This document shows, one piece after another, positions 8,315 through 17,209 of a stretch of DNA of 64,000 nt. Position 1 is the first letter of the stretch. Every line of letters begins with the position of its first letter. The notes under the pieces were generated by a model. It was given only the letters and a program-made list of their open reading frames with translations, was not told where the DNA came from and ran no database searches. Origin of the DNA: Bacteroidales bacterium KHT7 (lineage in GTDB: Bacteria; Bacteroidota; Bacteroidia; Bacteroidales; Bacteroidaceae); NCBI GenBank assembly GCA_900102385.1, contig FNBQ01000005.1:62001-126000 (forward strand), read 5' to 3'. A program made the translations under genes and the position numbers.

Positions 8315-8764
8315 TCATTCTTTTTTGAAAATTCCGTTGATGCTTGATGTGCGGTAGAGCATCTTTTTCTCGGGATTTTCGACTTTTAAGATATTGCCGT
8401 AATAGTCGAAATTTATATCGAGATAGTTAAACGGAACAATCGTTTCTACCCAAACACTATCCTCTGAAGTTACTTTCCATCCCGCCTGTTTCTTGAAATC
8501 AGCCAAAAATATCTGCTTTGTTTCGAGAAACGGCTCTATCTCCAACTCTATTTTGTCGTTACACTTAATCTTTTTTCCGGCATTTTTGCCAGCGTCGTAA
8601 TGCGAATATATGACGTACTTCTTGCCGTTACTTTTGGCTGTCAGCCTGTAGCAGTCGTTTTTTGCTTTCCTTATTTTCAGAATACTGAATGTATCGGTTA
8701 TCTGAGCCGAAACAGATGTGCAGACAGATAGCCACAAAAATATGAATGTCAGAAATTTCTTCAT
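8315..8764 (-). CDS. Hypothetical exported protein
   Basis: Start chosen at 8764, which gives a clean signal peptide (MKKFLTFIFLWLSVCTSVSA) and 149 residues; the frame is open further upstream, but the extra residues destroy the leader. The mature part is a small beta-rich domain (SHYDAGKNAGKKIKCNDKIE, then VPFNYLDINFDYYGN). No family recognised. It is the 5'-most gene of the AT-rich minus-strand group, transcribed divergently from the WG-repeat gene. Confidence 0.62.
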   Translation of the reverse strand: MKKFLTFIFLWLSVCTSVSAQITDTFSILKIRKAKNDCYRLTAKSNGKKYVIYSHYDAGKNAGKKIKCNDKIELEIEPFLETKQIFLADFKKQAGWKVTSEDSVWVETIVPFNYLDINFDYYGNILKVENPEKKMLYRTSSINGIFKKE

Positions 8765-8850
8765 GTTCTTGATTGTTATAGATTGCAGAAAACGTTGTAA
8801 AAATAACACAAAATATCTGTAACAGACAAGAAAGAAACAAATATATTTCT

Positions 8851-8858
8851 TATTTTTG
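8851..8858 (+). promoter_or_regulatory. Bacteroidetes -7 element for the WG-repeat gene
   Basis: TATTTTTG fits TAnnTTTG and lies 57 bases before the ATG at 8915. No good -33 element was found. Confidence 0.4.
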
Positions 8859-8914
8859 TGGTCAGATATTCTATTTTTTTAATATTAGAGTTAAACTTAA
8901 ATAATTCAGATAAA

Positions 8915-10012
8915 ATGAAAACAAGGTTGTCGATTTTCTGTCTGCTAGCTGTGTTGTGCAGTTCTGTTTTGGGCAAAACAGATGGAAGAGATAGTACCCT
9001 TTTTGGTGCAAAGGAGGGTGATAGATGGGGTTATATAGACCGCAACGGCAATTGGATTATCGAGCCGCGGTATGATTATGTTCAGAACTTTAATGAAGAT
9101 GGTATAGCTGAAGTTTCAATAAGACCAAGATGGTTTTATATTGATAGAACAGGAAAAAAGATAGAGAAACCGAAGTATTGTGAGTATGAATTAGTAGGGA
9201 ATTTTAGTAATGGTTTAGCTCCGTTTGAAAATAATTCTGGCAAGCGCGGATATGTAAACAAGTCTGGCAAGGTTGTTATAAAACCGAGGTTCTGTGTTGT
9301 TGGGAATTTTTCCACAAACGGTTTAGCTCCTGTAACACTAATCAAAAATAAACCATTACGCATTTCTTTCAAGAAACGGCATAATGAGTGTAAATCATGT
9401 TTGCGTAGAATGTCGAAAGCCTGTTATATCGATAGAACCGGCACTATTGTTATTGAACCAAAGTTCGATGATGCTGGCAGCTTTTCGGATAATGGTTTGG
9501 CTTGGGTTTGTTTGAATGAAAGATTTGGATACATTGACAAAACTGGAAACTTCGTTGTAGAACCGCGGTTTTATGATGCTTGTGATTTTGAACAAGATGG
9601 TTGGGCTTGTGTTTGTTTTGACGGAAAGTGGGGCTTCATCGACAGAACCGGTAAGTTTGTTATAGAACCTAAATTTGGTGCTGTTGAGAGTTTTGCCGAA
9701 AATGGTTTGGCGCATGTATCTTCGGTATTAGGAGTAGGGGATCATGGCTTCATCGACCGAACCGGTAATTATGTTATCGAGCCTAAATATCTTTTGGCTG
9801 AGAGCTTTTCAAACATCGGTTTGGCGCCTGTTTATGTTGATTACAAGTGGGGCTGTATAGACAGTAGCGGCAAGTTGGTTATCGAACCGCAGTATGACGA
9901 ATTAAAAATAGCAAGAGGGGTTATCTTCGTGCAACTGAATGAAAAGTGGGGCATTGTTGATAAAACGGGAAAAATCATCGTTGAACCGAAGTTTTCTGAT
10001 ATACACCCTTGA
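8915..10012 (+). CDS. WG-repeat protein, exported
   Basis: Start chosen at 8915 (MKTRLSIFCLLAVLCSSVLG), a signal peptide; 365 residues. The mature protein is nine tandem WG (KWG) repeats of about 30-40 residues, each of the form KWGFIDRTGKFVIEPKF with variations such as RWGYIDRNG, RFGYIDKTG, KWGCIDSSG and KWGIVDKTG. WG repeats are thought to form beta-propeller-like or solenoid structures that bind proteins or peptidoglycan; no enzymatic activity is known. The repeats near residues 55-170 are more degenerate than the C-terminal ones. Lower GC than the operons around it. Right after the stop begins a 286-base array of 11-base repeats. Confidence 0.88.
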   Translation: MKTRLSIFCLLAVLCSSVLGKTDGRDSTLFGAKEGDRWGYIDRNGNWIIEPRYDYVQNFNEDGIAEVSIRPRWFYIDRTGKKIEKPKYCEYELVGNFSNGLAPFENNSGKRGYVNKSGKVVIKPRFCVVGNFSTNGLAPVTLIKNKPLRISFKKRHNECKSCLRRMSKACYIDRTGTIVIEPKFDDAGSFSDNGLAWVCLNERFGYIDKTGNFVVEPRFYDACDFEQDGWACVCFDGKWGFIDRTGKFVIEPKFGAVESFAENGLAHVSSVLGVGDHGFIDRTGNYVIEPKYLLAESFSNIGLAPVYVDYKWGCIDSSGKLVIEPQYDELKIARGVIFVQLNEKWGIVDKTGKIIVEPKFSDIHP

Positions 10013-10032
10013 GATCTTTTCTCATCTCGAAT

Positions 10033-10318
10033 CTACCTCCTTGCTACCTCCTTGCTACCCCCTTGCTACCTCCTTGCTATCCCCTTGCTACTATCTTGCT
10101 ACCTTCTTCCTACTATCTTGTTACATACTTCCTTCTGGCTTCCTTGAACATACCCTTAATGTTGCTTCATCGTACCTTGGACGTACCTTGGATGTACCTT
10201 GGATGTACCTTGGATGTATCTTGGATGTACCTTGGATGTACCTTGGACGAACCTTGGACGTTCCTTGGACGTATCTTGAATGTACCTTGAATTTACCTTC
10301 CCTCTACCTTCCCACCAT
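10033..10318. repeat. 26-unit degenerate 11-base-period tandem array
   Basis: From 10033 to 10318 the sequence can be cut into 26 eleven-base units with no insertion or deletion. The first ones read CTACCTCCTTG and the later ones CTTGGATGTAC; the transition between the two types keeps register. Translation in any frame gives an 11-residue peptide repeat because 11 is not a multiple of 3, so the open frames here are a by-product. It lies between the convergent ends of the WG-repeat gene and the 10534 gene. Confidence 0.9.
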
Positions 10319-10435
10319 TTTGCATTTACCAAAAGGATAATTCGCGATATATCATAGTTTTTTGCCGATTCTGAATAGTTGGCAATTTGTGGGTAAACAG
10401 CGTTCAGAAGAACGGAGTTTTGGAAAAATAAACAG

Positions 10436-10467
10436 AAGAAAGCCGCAAATTTCCCTGCGGCTTTCTT
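10436..10467. terminator. Hairpin terminator between convergent genes
   Basis: AAGAAAGCCGCA pairs perfectly with TGCGGCTTTCTT across an eight-base loop. A T-rich stretch follows on the minus strand, where it would end the gene at 10534. Confidence 0.75.
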
Positions 10468-10533
10468 GTATCTTTGACTTGTCATCAAATAATAGAATCA
10501 GAAGAATGTCTTTTCAAGTCTAAAATCATGTGC

Positions 10534-11664
10534 TTATTTTCTGAGTTTAAGTGATCTTAAATTGTATGAGAGAGCAAGATTTATTGAAGCAACCTTGCCG
10601 ATGCCTCTGAAATAAGTATAAGAAACAGATGGGGTTAGGCGCAATATTTGATAGTTGCTGCAATGACCGAAGAGTTGACTGCCCGTCAGCATTACGCTTT
10701 TGGCTAAGACAAAGTCGATATTTATTCCGGCATTAAATTGTAAGCCGTTTTTTTCTCTGTTGTCATCTTTGTTTAGGGTTGTATAGTAGCCTTGAAATCC
10801 CAGTCCAAGGAATGGACAAAGTTTGACCCTGCTGCCGTTGTATGCTCTTGTTCCAAATCTGGCGGAAATCATGCACATGTTGAGTTTTTCGCCTTTTTCA
10901 ATCACTCCTTTGCTTGTATTGATATCTCTCTTTGCGTTGCCTCCTGTTTCTATTTGCATATCTGTGCAAACAAAGAATTTTTTGTTGAAATAAACTCCAA
11001 ATCCAAAGTCAATGCCAAAGGTATTGACAAGGACATCCGTGTTCTGAAAATTTCCGGCTGCTCCTATGTTTATATCAACACCTCCTTTTTCTGTAAATGT
11101 ATTGGCACATTCCACGGGGTCAAACTCTGTTCCTTCAAGGTCTTTTTCCGACATGGCATAGCGCTTTTCCAACTCTTCTGTGTCTTTGCCATACGATACG
11201 CTCTCTGAAAAATCCTTAGCGTATCTTTCGGCTCTGTCTGAATGAAAATTGTTTATTCCTCCATAATAACTCCATAGTTCATTGGCCTTTTCGGCTGTGG
11301 CAATACGGGCATATTTTTCATAAATATTCAGAATTGTCTGGGCATACATCTGTGCATGAAATCTGTCATGCTCTTCGGGATTAAGTTTGCAAAAATCATA
11401 GTCGATACAAGCTTCGGTGCCTGTGTAATAATATTTTACGCCTTTTACTTTTTTGCATCTCTCATGGGATGAAAACATGGAGGAAACTACTATGCTGGCA
11501 GTATCGGATTTTGGCTTGCCGCCCATGAAGCGGTCGAGGTCGACATCGCCTTGACTCCATCCGGCAATATTATTATGATACTTGCTTTGCCAATTTTGGG
11601 CACAAACGTAGTTTGATGCAGTTAACATACCAAAGCCAAGGGCAAATGAAAAAATTTTGTTCAT
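10534..11664 (-). CDS. Hypothetical outer-membrane beta-barrel protein
   Basis: Start chosen at 11664 (MNKIFSFALGFGMLTASNYV), a signal peptide; 376 residues. The first half is helical and charged, with DRFMGGKPKSDTASIVVSSM and a region from 70 to 170 rich in Tyr and Glu. From about residue 210 the pattern alternates as in a small outer-membrane barrel (GVYFNKKFFVCTDMQIETGG, CPFLGLGFQGYYTTLN), ending in NLALSYNLRSLKLRK. It looks like an unknown N-terminal domain fused to an eight-stranded barrel. No function can be given. It has a good promoter at 11733-11763. Confidence 0.6.
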   Translation of the reverse strand: MNKIFSFALGFGMLTASNYVCAQNWQSKYHNNIAGWSQGDVDLDRFMGGKPKSDTASIVVSSMFSSHERCKKVKGVKYYYTGTEACIDYDFCKLNPEEHDRFHAQMYAQTILNIYEKYARIATAEKANELWSYYGGINNFHSDRAERYAKDFSESVSYGKDTEELEKRYAMSEKDLEGTEFDPVECANTFTEKGGVDINIGAAGNFQNTDVLVNTFGIDFGFGVYFNKKFFVCTDMQIETGGNAKRDINTSKGVIEKGEKLNMCMISARFGTRAYNGSRVKLCPFLGLGFQGYYTTLNKDDNREKNGLQFNAGINIDFVLAKSVMLTGSQLFGHCSNYQILRLTPSVSYTYFRGIGKVASINLALSYNLRSLKLRK

Positions 11665-11732
11665 ACAGTTAAGTTTTTCCACCCTTTCGGGCGGTAATTT
11701 ATATTTTGATTTAAAATTATTTTAACGACAGC

Positions 11733-11763
11733 AAAGTTATACATAATTCGTGAGACATACAAC
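11733..11763 (-). promoter_or_regulatory. Bacteroidetes promoter for the 10534 gene
   Basis: On the minus strand TTG (complement of 11761-11763), 20 bases, then TAACTTTG (complement of 11733-11740). It lies 69 bases before the chosen ATG. Confidence 0.6.
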
Positions 11764-11856
11764 ATTATTTGTCAAAAGAACTGGCTGGATGCTATTCAGA
11801 ATTTTTCAAATTACCTTCGCAAAAAAATGATACATGACATTTCAAGTTTCAAAAAC

Positions 11857-11933
11857 TTCCCGAACGCATCCCGAAGGAATCCCGAACCTATCTCGATGCT
11901 ATCGGCTTGCTACCCACTTTCATCATACTTCGG
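11857..11933. repeat. 11-base-period tandem array, short copy
   Basis: Seven units in exact 11-base register: TTCCCGAACGC, ATCCCGAAGGA, ATCCCGAACCT, ATCTCGATGCT, ATCGGCTTGCT, then two weaker ones. It occupies the 421-base gap 11683-12103, which otherwise holds only the promoter at 11733 and the terminator at 12043. Confidence 0.75.
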
Positions 11934-12042
11934 ATATAATCCATTGAAAGTTGCTATTGGGACTCTTTTCTGCATAATGATTTACCTTTTTTGCTTATTA
12001 TTACGGACTGATGCCGAACTTGCGTATTTATTTTAGTTGTAT

Positions 12043-12073
12043 CAAAAAACGGCAGCGCAAAAAGCACTGCCGT
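12043..12073 (-). terminator. Terminator after the FMN-binding gene
   Basis: On the minus strand ACGGCAG-TGC, loop TTTTT, GCG-CTGCCGT, then a run of six Ts. Confidence 0.8.
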
Positions 12074-12103
12074 CGATGTTCCTTTTCAAATTAAAGTGTT
12101 ATC

Positions 12104-12538
12104 CTATTTCTTTCTTTTTCCTTTGCTATTTCCTTTGTTATTCTTAGCGTTCTTTGTGTAATAGTCGAGAGCCGCTGCGATGTTCTGCTGCGTTGCGTTG
12201 GCGCTGTAGGTAGCACCAGTAACGCCGTCGAGTTCGTCAACGCCGGCATTAGCGAGTTTCTTGGCTGCGCCCACCTTCTGGCCGGCATACTGCGGTAGAA
12301 GTTTCTTTTTTATTCTCTCGAAATAGCCCTTGCTCTCTTTGTTTGGCAAAGCCTCAATCTTTACAACCGTTCCGTTCTCGATATATACGAGCAGCGGCGT
12401 TGTAGCCTTGTAGCCCTTGGCAGAGCATAGTTCGGTTGTGTTAATGATGTATGTTTTGCCCTCGCGTTTCATTATGTCGTCGGCACTTGCGCAGAGCACA
12501 AAGAGCGAGAGGCATAGCGTAATTACTGTTTTTTTCAT
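12104..12538 (-). CDS. Periplasmic FMN-binding domain protein
   Basis: A 144-residue protein with a signal peptide (MKKTVITLCLSLFVLCASA) and one FMN_bind domain. The sequence DGVTGATYSANATQ near residue 108 fits the motif in which the threonine of S/TGATYT/S carries covalently linked FMN through a phosphodiester. Family members take part in electron transfer at or outside the inner membrane (as in NqrC and RnfG). The C-terminus is a lysine-rich tail (KNNKGNSKGKRKK). It lies 39 bases after the M16 peptidase stop, on the same strand, so it is probably the last gene of the TonB-receptor operon starting at 22857. The link to that system is inference. Confidence 0.85.
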   Translation of the reverse strand: MKKTVITLCLSLFVLCASADDIMKREGKTYIINTTELCSAKGYKATTPLLVYIENGTVVKIEALPNKESKGYFERIKKKLLPQYAGQKVGAAKKLANAGVDELDGVTGATYSANATQQNIAAALDYYTKNAKNNKGNSKGKRKK

Positions 12539-12577
12539 TTTTATTTTGTTTTTGAATGTAACGTATAAGGCGGTTTT

Positions 12578-15430
12578 TTATTGCCTCATTGTAACCTGAA
12601 TTCTATTTTTTTGCGACAGCAGGAGCTTGCAGAAATCCTGTATATCGCTGCAAGTGATGTTGTTAACCTTCTTCTCGTAATCTTTTCCGAAGTCGATATT
12701 TTCTGCCAAAACGTGGTAGCACAGATATTCCCACCAGCCGTTTGTCTCTACGGCACGCTTGTAATTCTTTATCTCGTACTCCTTCACTTTGTTGAGTTGC
12801 TCCTCGGTAGGGCCGTTCTGAGCCATCTTTTCGAGTTGCTCGTCGATGATTGGCAGAAGTTCGTCGAACTTGTTAGGGTCGCAGCGGAAGTTTACCGTCA
12901 TCGAGATGCCCTCGGTTGGCAGTTTCCAGCCTTGGCTGCTAACCGAAACGCCGTATGTTCCGCCTTTCTCCTCGCGTACGGTCTCGGTGTAGATGCCGCG
13001 CATAATCTGAGCAAGGAAGTCGGCCTTGAGGTCGTTGTCGGCATTGTAAGCCTCGCCGTTGCTTGTGTACGAGTAGATGATGTTGGTGATTGCCGAAGGC
13101 GTCTTCTGCTTGTATGTGAACACATTCTTGTGGTCGCCGCGCTTTATGTCGAGCAGATATTTTCCGCAGCGAGGCTCGTTCTTCTTGCTTGCCTTGCCCG
13201 GAAGCGATGCAACATACTGGCAAAGAAGTTCCTCGAACTCGTCGGTGCGGATGTCGCCCGTGACGATGAGATTCATGCCTGCCATGTTTGCAAAACGCTC
13301 CTTGTAAATCTGATAGATGCGGTCGTTTGAAACGCTGTCGAGACACTCGAGCGTGATAGGCATGCTGCGCTGGGTGTTGTCATAGAGCGTTGTGCGGATT
13401 GAGTCGTTGAACACTACGTTTGGCGATGCCTCGCGGTTCTTCAGTATTGAGCGCTGACGCTCGATGATGCTGTTGAAAATCTTGTCGTCGCGGCGAGGCT
13501 GGGTGATGTAGAGATGCGCAATCTGAAGCCATGTCTTGAAGTCGGATGCGGCACAAACGCCATTCACGCCTTCCTCCTCGCTGTCGATGAACGGAATTAC
13601 GCGCAGAGCCTTTCCGGCGCGTTTCTTCTCGAGTGTGAGAAAATCGAAATCGGCAGCTCCTGAAGTTCTTACAACAGTCTGCAACATTCGCAACGATGGA
13701 ACATCGCTGTCGGGGTAGAGCGACTGGCCGCCGGCTCTGAACATCTTTATCGTGAGGCGGTTAGGCTCAATGTCCGATGCTCTGCCATAGACTTTCATTC
13801 CGTTAGACAGAACGTATTCGGTATATCCGTTAGAGAAACTGTTCTTTGCAAGAATCTTGCCCTTTTTCGGCAGTTTCTTCATAAAAGTGCGGTCTACCGC
13901 CTTATATTCCTTGTTTTCGTAGTCGCGCTTTTCGGCATTGGCAACCCATTGCTCAAACTGCTTTTCGGTTGGCATAACGAAAGGCTTCTTGTTCCATGTC
14001 GTTGGGCCGTAAACCGTTATCACTCTGTTTGATGGAGCGGTGCTTTCTGGAGCAAGAACGATTTCTTTCAGGGCATTGTTCACATCGTCGAGCGTTACGC
14101 TTTCCATCAGCGCGTGCTCAATATCAGCCTCATCTTCGATTGACATAAGGTGAGTGGCGTTGCAGAAGTGGTTTATAATCTGACCAACGTATTCGCGGTT
14201 GCGCTCCTTGTCCTTGTTGTCTACGCGATGCTCGAGGTTTACGTTGTGCTGAAGTTTTGCGTGTTCCAGTTCAGCCTCGGTGAAGCCGTGCTTGCGCGCA
14301 TTCTCTACAACCGAGAAAACCTCGTTTATGCCCTCCTGAATGCGGTCGGGAAAGAGTCCGATGTTGAGCGAGAAGGCATCTTTCTCGTCGGTGATGAAGA
14401 AACTGCCGTCGCGGCACGATGCCGAGAGCACGAGCGGATGCTCTGCCATGGTGAGGTCGGACAGTCGCTGGCGAAGAATGAACATGGCGAGGCGCGACTT
14501 GTAATCGTCGGCAAACGCCTCGCGAGTGGCTCTCTGGCTTCGTGGCGAACTGTTACGCTTCATGTACATGCTGAAGTTGAGCGTAGGCTGCTCCTCGTCT
14601 GTCACGACATACGAAATTGTCTTCTGATTGTCGGGAACGGGGTAGTAGATGCGCTCGGCGGCATCGGGTGCGGCTGCCGGGATGTTGCCGAAAAACTTCT
14701 TGATTTTTCTTTCAACGTCGGCAACGTCAATATCGCCCACAACGATTACCGCCTGCAAATCGGGGCGATACCATTTGCGGTAATATCGTCTTAAATCCTC
14801 GTGGCGGAAGGTGTCGACAACCTCGATGCTTCCGATTGGAAGACAATCGGCATATTTCGAGCCTTGATACATCGTTGGCATGGCATCTTCCATTAGTCGC
14901 TGAATTGCACGGTTGGCGCGTCGCGTACGCCATTCTTCGTGAATAACGCCTCTTTCTTGGTCTATTTCGTTGTCGCGCAGCAGAAGTGCATGACTCCAGT
15001 CGCTCAGGATAAGGAGGCATGTATCTGTTACGCCCTCCTTGTTTACAGGCGCGTTGGCTATGTTGTATAGCGTGCGCTCGATAGCTGTAGATGCGTTGAG
15101 GTCGGCTCCGAACTTAATGCCGTTGCGTTCGCACCAGTTGCGTATTGAGTTCTTTCCGCCGTTGCCGTCGGGAAAATGCTCTGTTCCGTTAAAAGCCATG
15201 TGCTCGAGGAAGTGGGCGAGACCGCGCTGCTCTGGCTCTTCGAGAATTGAGCCTACGCGGTTGGCGATGTAGAAATCGGCCTGTCCCGGAGTCTGGCTGT
15301 TGTGGCGTATGAAGTATGTCATGCCGTTGGCAAGTCTGCCTTCGGTAACCGCCTTGTCTTTAGGCAACGGCTGCGCCTGTGCCGACAGAGTCAGCGCAAG
15401 CGCAGCTATTGCAGTTACTAGTTTAATCAT
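12578..15430 (-). CDS. M16 family zinc metallopeptidase (pitrilysin type), periplasmic
   Basis: A 950-residue protein with a signal peptide (MIKLVTAIAALALTLSAQAQ). The zinc site is the inverted HxxEH motif H73-FL-E76-H77 in GLAHFLEHMAFNG, with the third ligand probably in QERGVIHEEW about 80 residues on. The length, about 950, fits two M16 halves in one chain (active N-half, inactive C-half from about residue 510), as in PqqL. These enzymes cleave unfolded or small peptides inside a closed chamber. The start is only 3 bases after the stop of the secreted protein gene, so the two are in one operon with a TonB receptor. A peptide-processing step after uptake is a fair guess; E. coli PqqL has such a role with a TonB system. 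Confidence 0.92.
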   Translation of the reverse strand: MIKLVTAIAALALTLSAQAQPLPKDKAVTEGRLANGMTYFIRHNSQTPGQADFYIANRVGSILEEPEQRGLAHFLEHMAFNGTEHFPDGNGGKNSIRNWCERNGIKFGADLNASTAIERTLYNIANAPVNKEGVTDTCLLILSDWSHALLLRDNEIDQERGVIHEEWRTRRANRAIQRLMEDAMPTMYQGSKYADCLPIGSIEVVDTFRHEDLRRYYRKWYRPDLQAVIVVGDIDVADVERKIKKFFGNIPAAAPDAAERIYYPVPDNQKTISYVVTDEEQPTLNFSMYMKRNSSPRSQRATREAFADDYKSRLAMFILRQRLSDLTMAEHPLVLSASCRDGSFFITDEKDAFSLNIGLFPDRIQEGINEVFSVVENARKHGFTEAELEHAKLQHNVNLEHRVDNKDKERNREYVGQIINHFCNATHLMSIEDEADIEHALMESVTLDDVNNALKEIVLAPESTAPSNRVITVYGPTTWNKKPFVMPTEKQFEQWVANAEKRDYENKEYKAVDRTFMKKLPKKGKILAKNSFSNGYTEYVLSNGMKVYGRASDIEPNRLTIKMFRAGGQSLYPDSDVPSLRMLQTVVRTSGAADFDFLTLEKKRAGKALRVIPFIDSEEEGVNGVCAASDFKTWLQIAHLYITQPRRDDKIFNSIIERQRSILKNREASPNVVFNDSIRTTLYDNTQRSMPITLECLDSVSNDRIYQIYKERFANMAGMNLIVTGDIRTDEFEELLCQYVASLPGKASKKNEPRCGKYLLDIKRGDHKNVFTYKQKTPSAITNIIYSYTSNGEAYNADNDLKADFLAQIMRGIYTETVREEKGGTYGVSVSSQGWKLPTEGISMTVNFRCDPNKFDELLPIIDEQLEKMAQNGPTEEQLNKVKEYEIKNYKRAVETNGWWEYLCYHVLAENIDFGKDYEKKVNNITCSDIQDFCKLLLSQKNRIQVTMRQ

Positions 15431-15432
15431 TT

Positions 15433-17175
15433 TTATTTGTTCAGATATTTGCGTCCGTTAATAATCGTGATGCCCTTAGATGCTGGATTTACGCGCTGTC
15501 CGGCGATGTTGTATGCCTTTGCGCTTTCGGTGTCGGCTACGGCAGTCTTTTCAATTCCGGTTGTGCCGAAGTTGAGTGCGTAACTCATGTAAACAACGCC
15601 CCAGTACGTTTTGCTTCCAACGGCAAGAGGAGTGTTTTCGCTGCCGTTAAGAATTGTGGCTGTCTCGCCCTTTCCGCGGTTGCCAACAACGAATGTGTTG
15701 CCGTCCTGCAAAGGTGTTGCAATCATTGCTACCGAGCCGAATGTGTTGCAGACTGATATTGTCTCTTCTTTTGCGAGTGTTTCCTTGTTCAATACGGTAA
15801 ACACATGGCCTACTGCTGCATTCATGTCGAATCCAGTAGCAACAATCTTATCGCCAATCCAAGTGCCGTAGTATGCGCTGACCGACTTAGAATCGGCAAA
15901 GCAGTATGATGCCTCGATGTCGCCGGTTGTTGCATCTGCCTTAAGCACGAAGCCCTTCAGCAATGTTCCGTTGTTTGATGTAAAAGCTTCGGTGTTGCCT
16001 TCCTCGGCAAATCCGCCGTTTACAGAACCTGTGAAGTACAACTTTCCGTCGGCAAACTTAAGGTTCTTATTCTGGATAACCATCGAGCCCTTGCTGTTTG
16101 CAACTGACGCGAGAGTCTTGATGTAGTCGACTGTCATGTCGGCTGTGCTTGCTGCGCCGTAGAACATTGTCTGGAGCGATGCGCTTGCGTTGATGGTCTT
16201 GCCGTCGAGGCTCAGAACATCGGTATCGGTAGTCTTCTTTGCATGACCGCTGAAGTAGATTTTTCCGCTGGCGTATGTTATGTTATCAATGTAAGACAGT
16301 TCGCTTTTTCCGCTTGTAAGAAGTGACTTCTCGAAGAAACCGTTCTTGTTCAGTTTAACGATGAAAAGTTCGCCGGTAGCAGTCTGGATATCTCCGCTCC
16401 ACTCAGCCGTATTGCCGCAAACAAGGGTCTCTGTTGTGTTGTCGGCCTTAGGGATGTAGAGTTCTGAACGATAGTTTCCGGCAATGTAGATGTTGCCGTC
16501 TTCGTCTGTTGCCAGAGTGTTGAGGCTTGTGTTTGTAAGGCTTGGCGAGTTTGTGCGGTCTGTCAGAACCTTGCTGCGCAGAACTCTGCTCCACTCAATG
16601 CTGCCGTTGGCATCGAACTTAAGAATAACGTTTGCCGCCTCGGTGTTTGATGAACCGACGTAAAGTTCGGTGTCGAAAGCAATGTCGTAGTTACTGCCAT
16701 CAGCCTGAACAACAGAGAGCAGTTTCTTGTTGTTGAAATCCTTGGCTGGTACAAGGGCGCGCGCCTCGAATGTTGCAACAAATCCGCCGTCGGCAGTTGG
16801 CGACACGTGTGAGCAGCCAGAGTTGATGTATCCGTAGTTGCTGTAAACCGTCCAGAGAATGCTGCCGTCGGCAGGCGATGTTTTCTGTATGAGTGCGTTT
16901 GCGCTGTAGCTGTTGCCTGTGTATTCGCCGCCCTTGAATGATGTAGCGGCATTGTCGAAGTGCAGATATTCTGTGTCGGCATCGGACTTAGAGCCCCATT
17001 CGCTGAACACGATGTAGTTGCCGTCGGCAAGTTTGTTAATGCTGATTGGGCTGTTTCCAGAAGTTGTCTGTCCTTGAACCGAGTGTGCCCAATTGAGTGT
17101 TGCTGCAAGTTGTGCGCTTGCGCTGATGCTGAGAGCCAAGAGTGCTCCGACTAAAATAGTAAATTTTCTTTTCAT
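15433..17175 (-). CDS. Secreted protein with Por-tail-like C-terminus
   Basis: A 580-residue protein with a signal peptide (MKRKFTILVGALLALSISAS). The body is repetitive beta structure with recurring motifs such as DGNYIVFSEWG, GGFVATFEAR, GNIYIAGNYR and GKIYFSGHAKK spaced 60-80 residues apart, suggesting a beta-propeller. The C-terminus (AYNIAGQRVNPASKGITIIN, then GRKYLNK) has the layout of the C-terminal segments found on exported proteins of this phylum, often linked to type IX secretion. It lies between the DUF6850-type gene and the M16 peptidase. Role unknown; a surface binding protein working with the upstream TonB receptor is inferred from operon position. Confidence 0.7.
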   Translation of the reverse strand: MKRKFTILVGALLALSISASAQLAATLNWAHSVQGQTTSGNSPISINKLADGNYIVFSEWGSKSDADTEYLHFDNAATSFKGGEYTGNSYSANALIQKTSPADGSILWTVYSNYGYINSGCSHVSPTADGGFVATFEARALVPAKDFNNKKLLSVVQADGSNYDIAFDTELYVGSSNTEAANVILKFDANGSIEWSRVLRSKVLTDRTNSPSLTNTSLNTLATDEDGNIYIAGNYRSELYIPKADNTTETLVCGNTAEWSGDIQTATGELFIVKLNKNGFFEKSLLTSGKSELSYIDNITYASGKIYFSGHAKKTTDTDVLSLDGKTINASASLQTMFYGAASTADMTVDYIKTLASVANSKGSMVIQNKNLKFADGKLYFTGSVNGGFAEEGNTEAFTSNNGTLLKGFVLKADATTGDIEASYCFADSKSVSAYYGTWIGDKIVATGFDMNAAVGHVFTVLNKETLAKEETISVCNTFGSVAMIATPLQDGNTFVVGNRGKGETATILNGSENTPLAVGSKTYWGVVYMSYALNFGTTGIEKTAVADTESAKAYNIAGQRVNPASKGITIINGRKYLNK

Positions 17176-17209
17176 TGTTATTTTGTTTTGTTCTTATTTT
17201 TCTGTCCTT

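Noticed and set aside
10033-10318. CRISPR array
   Set aside because: There is no constant repeat with unique spacers; the units are 11 bases and contiguous, and no cas genes are nearby.
10009-10340. Coding ORFs over the 11-base arrays
   Set aside because: Open frames in all three frames are expected from an 11-base repeat lacking stops and have no start context; they are not genes. The same holds for the long minus frame upstream of 40618.
12581-13330. Long plus-strand ORFs opposite the M16 gene and other antisense ORFs
   Set aside because: They lie inside well-supported genes on the other strand and have unnatural residue composition.
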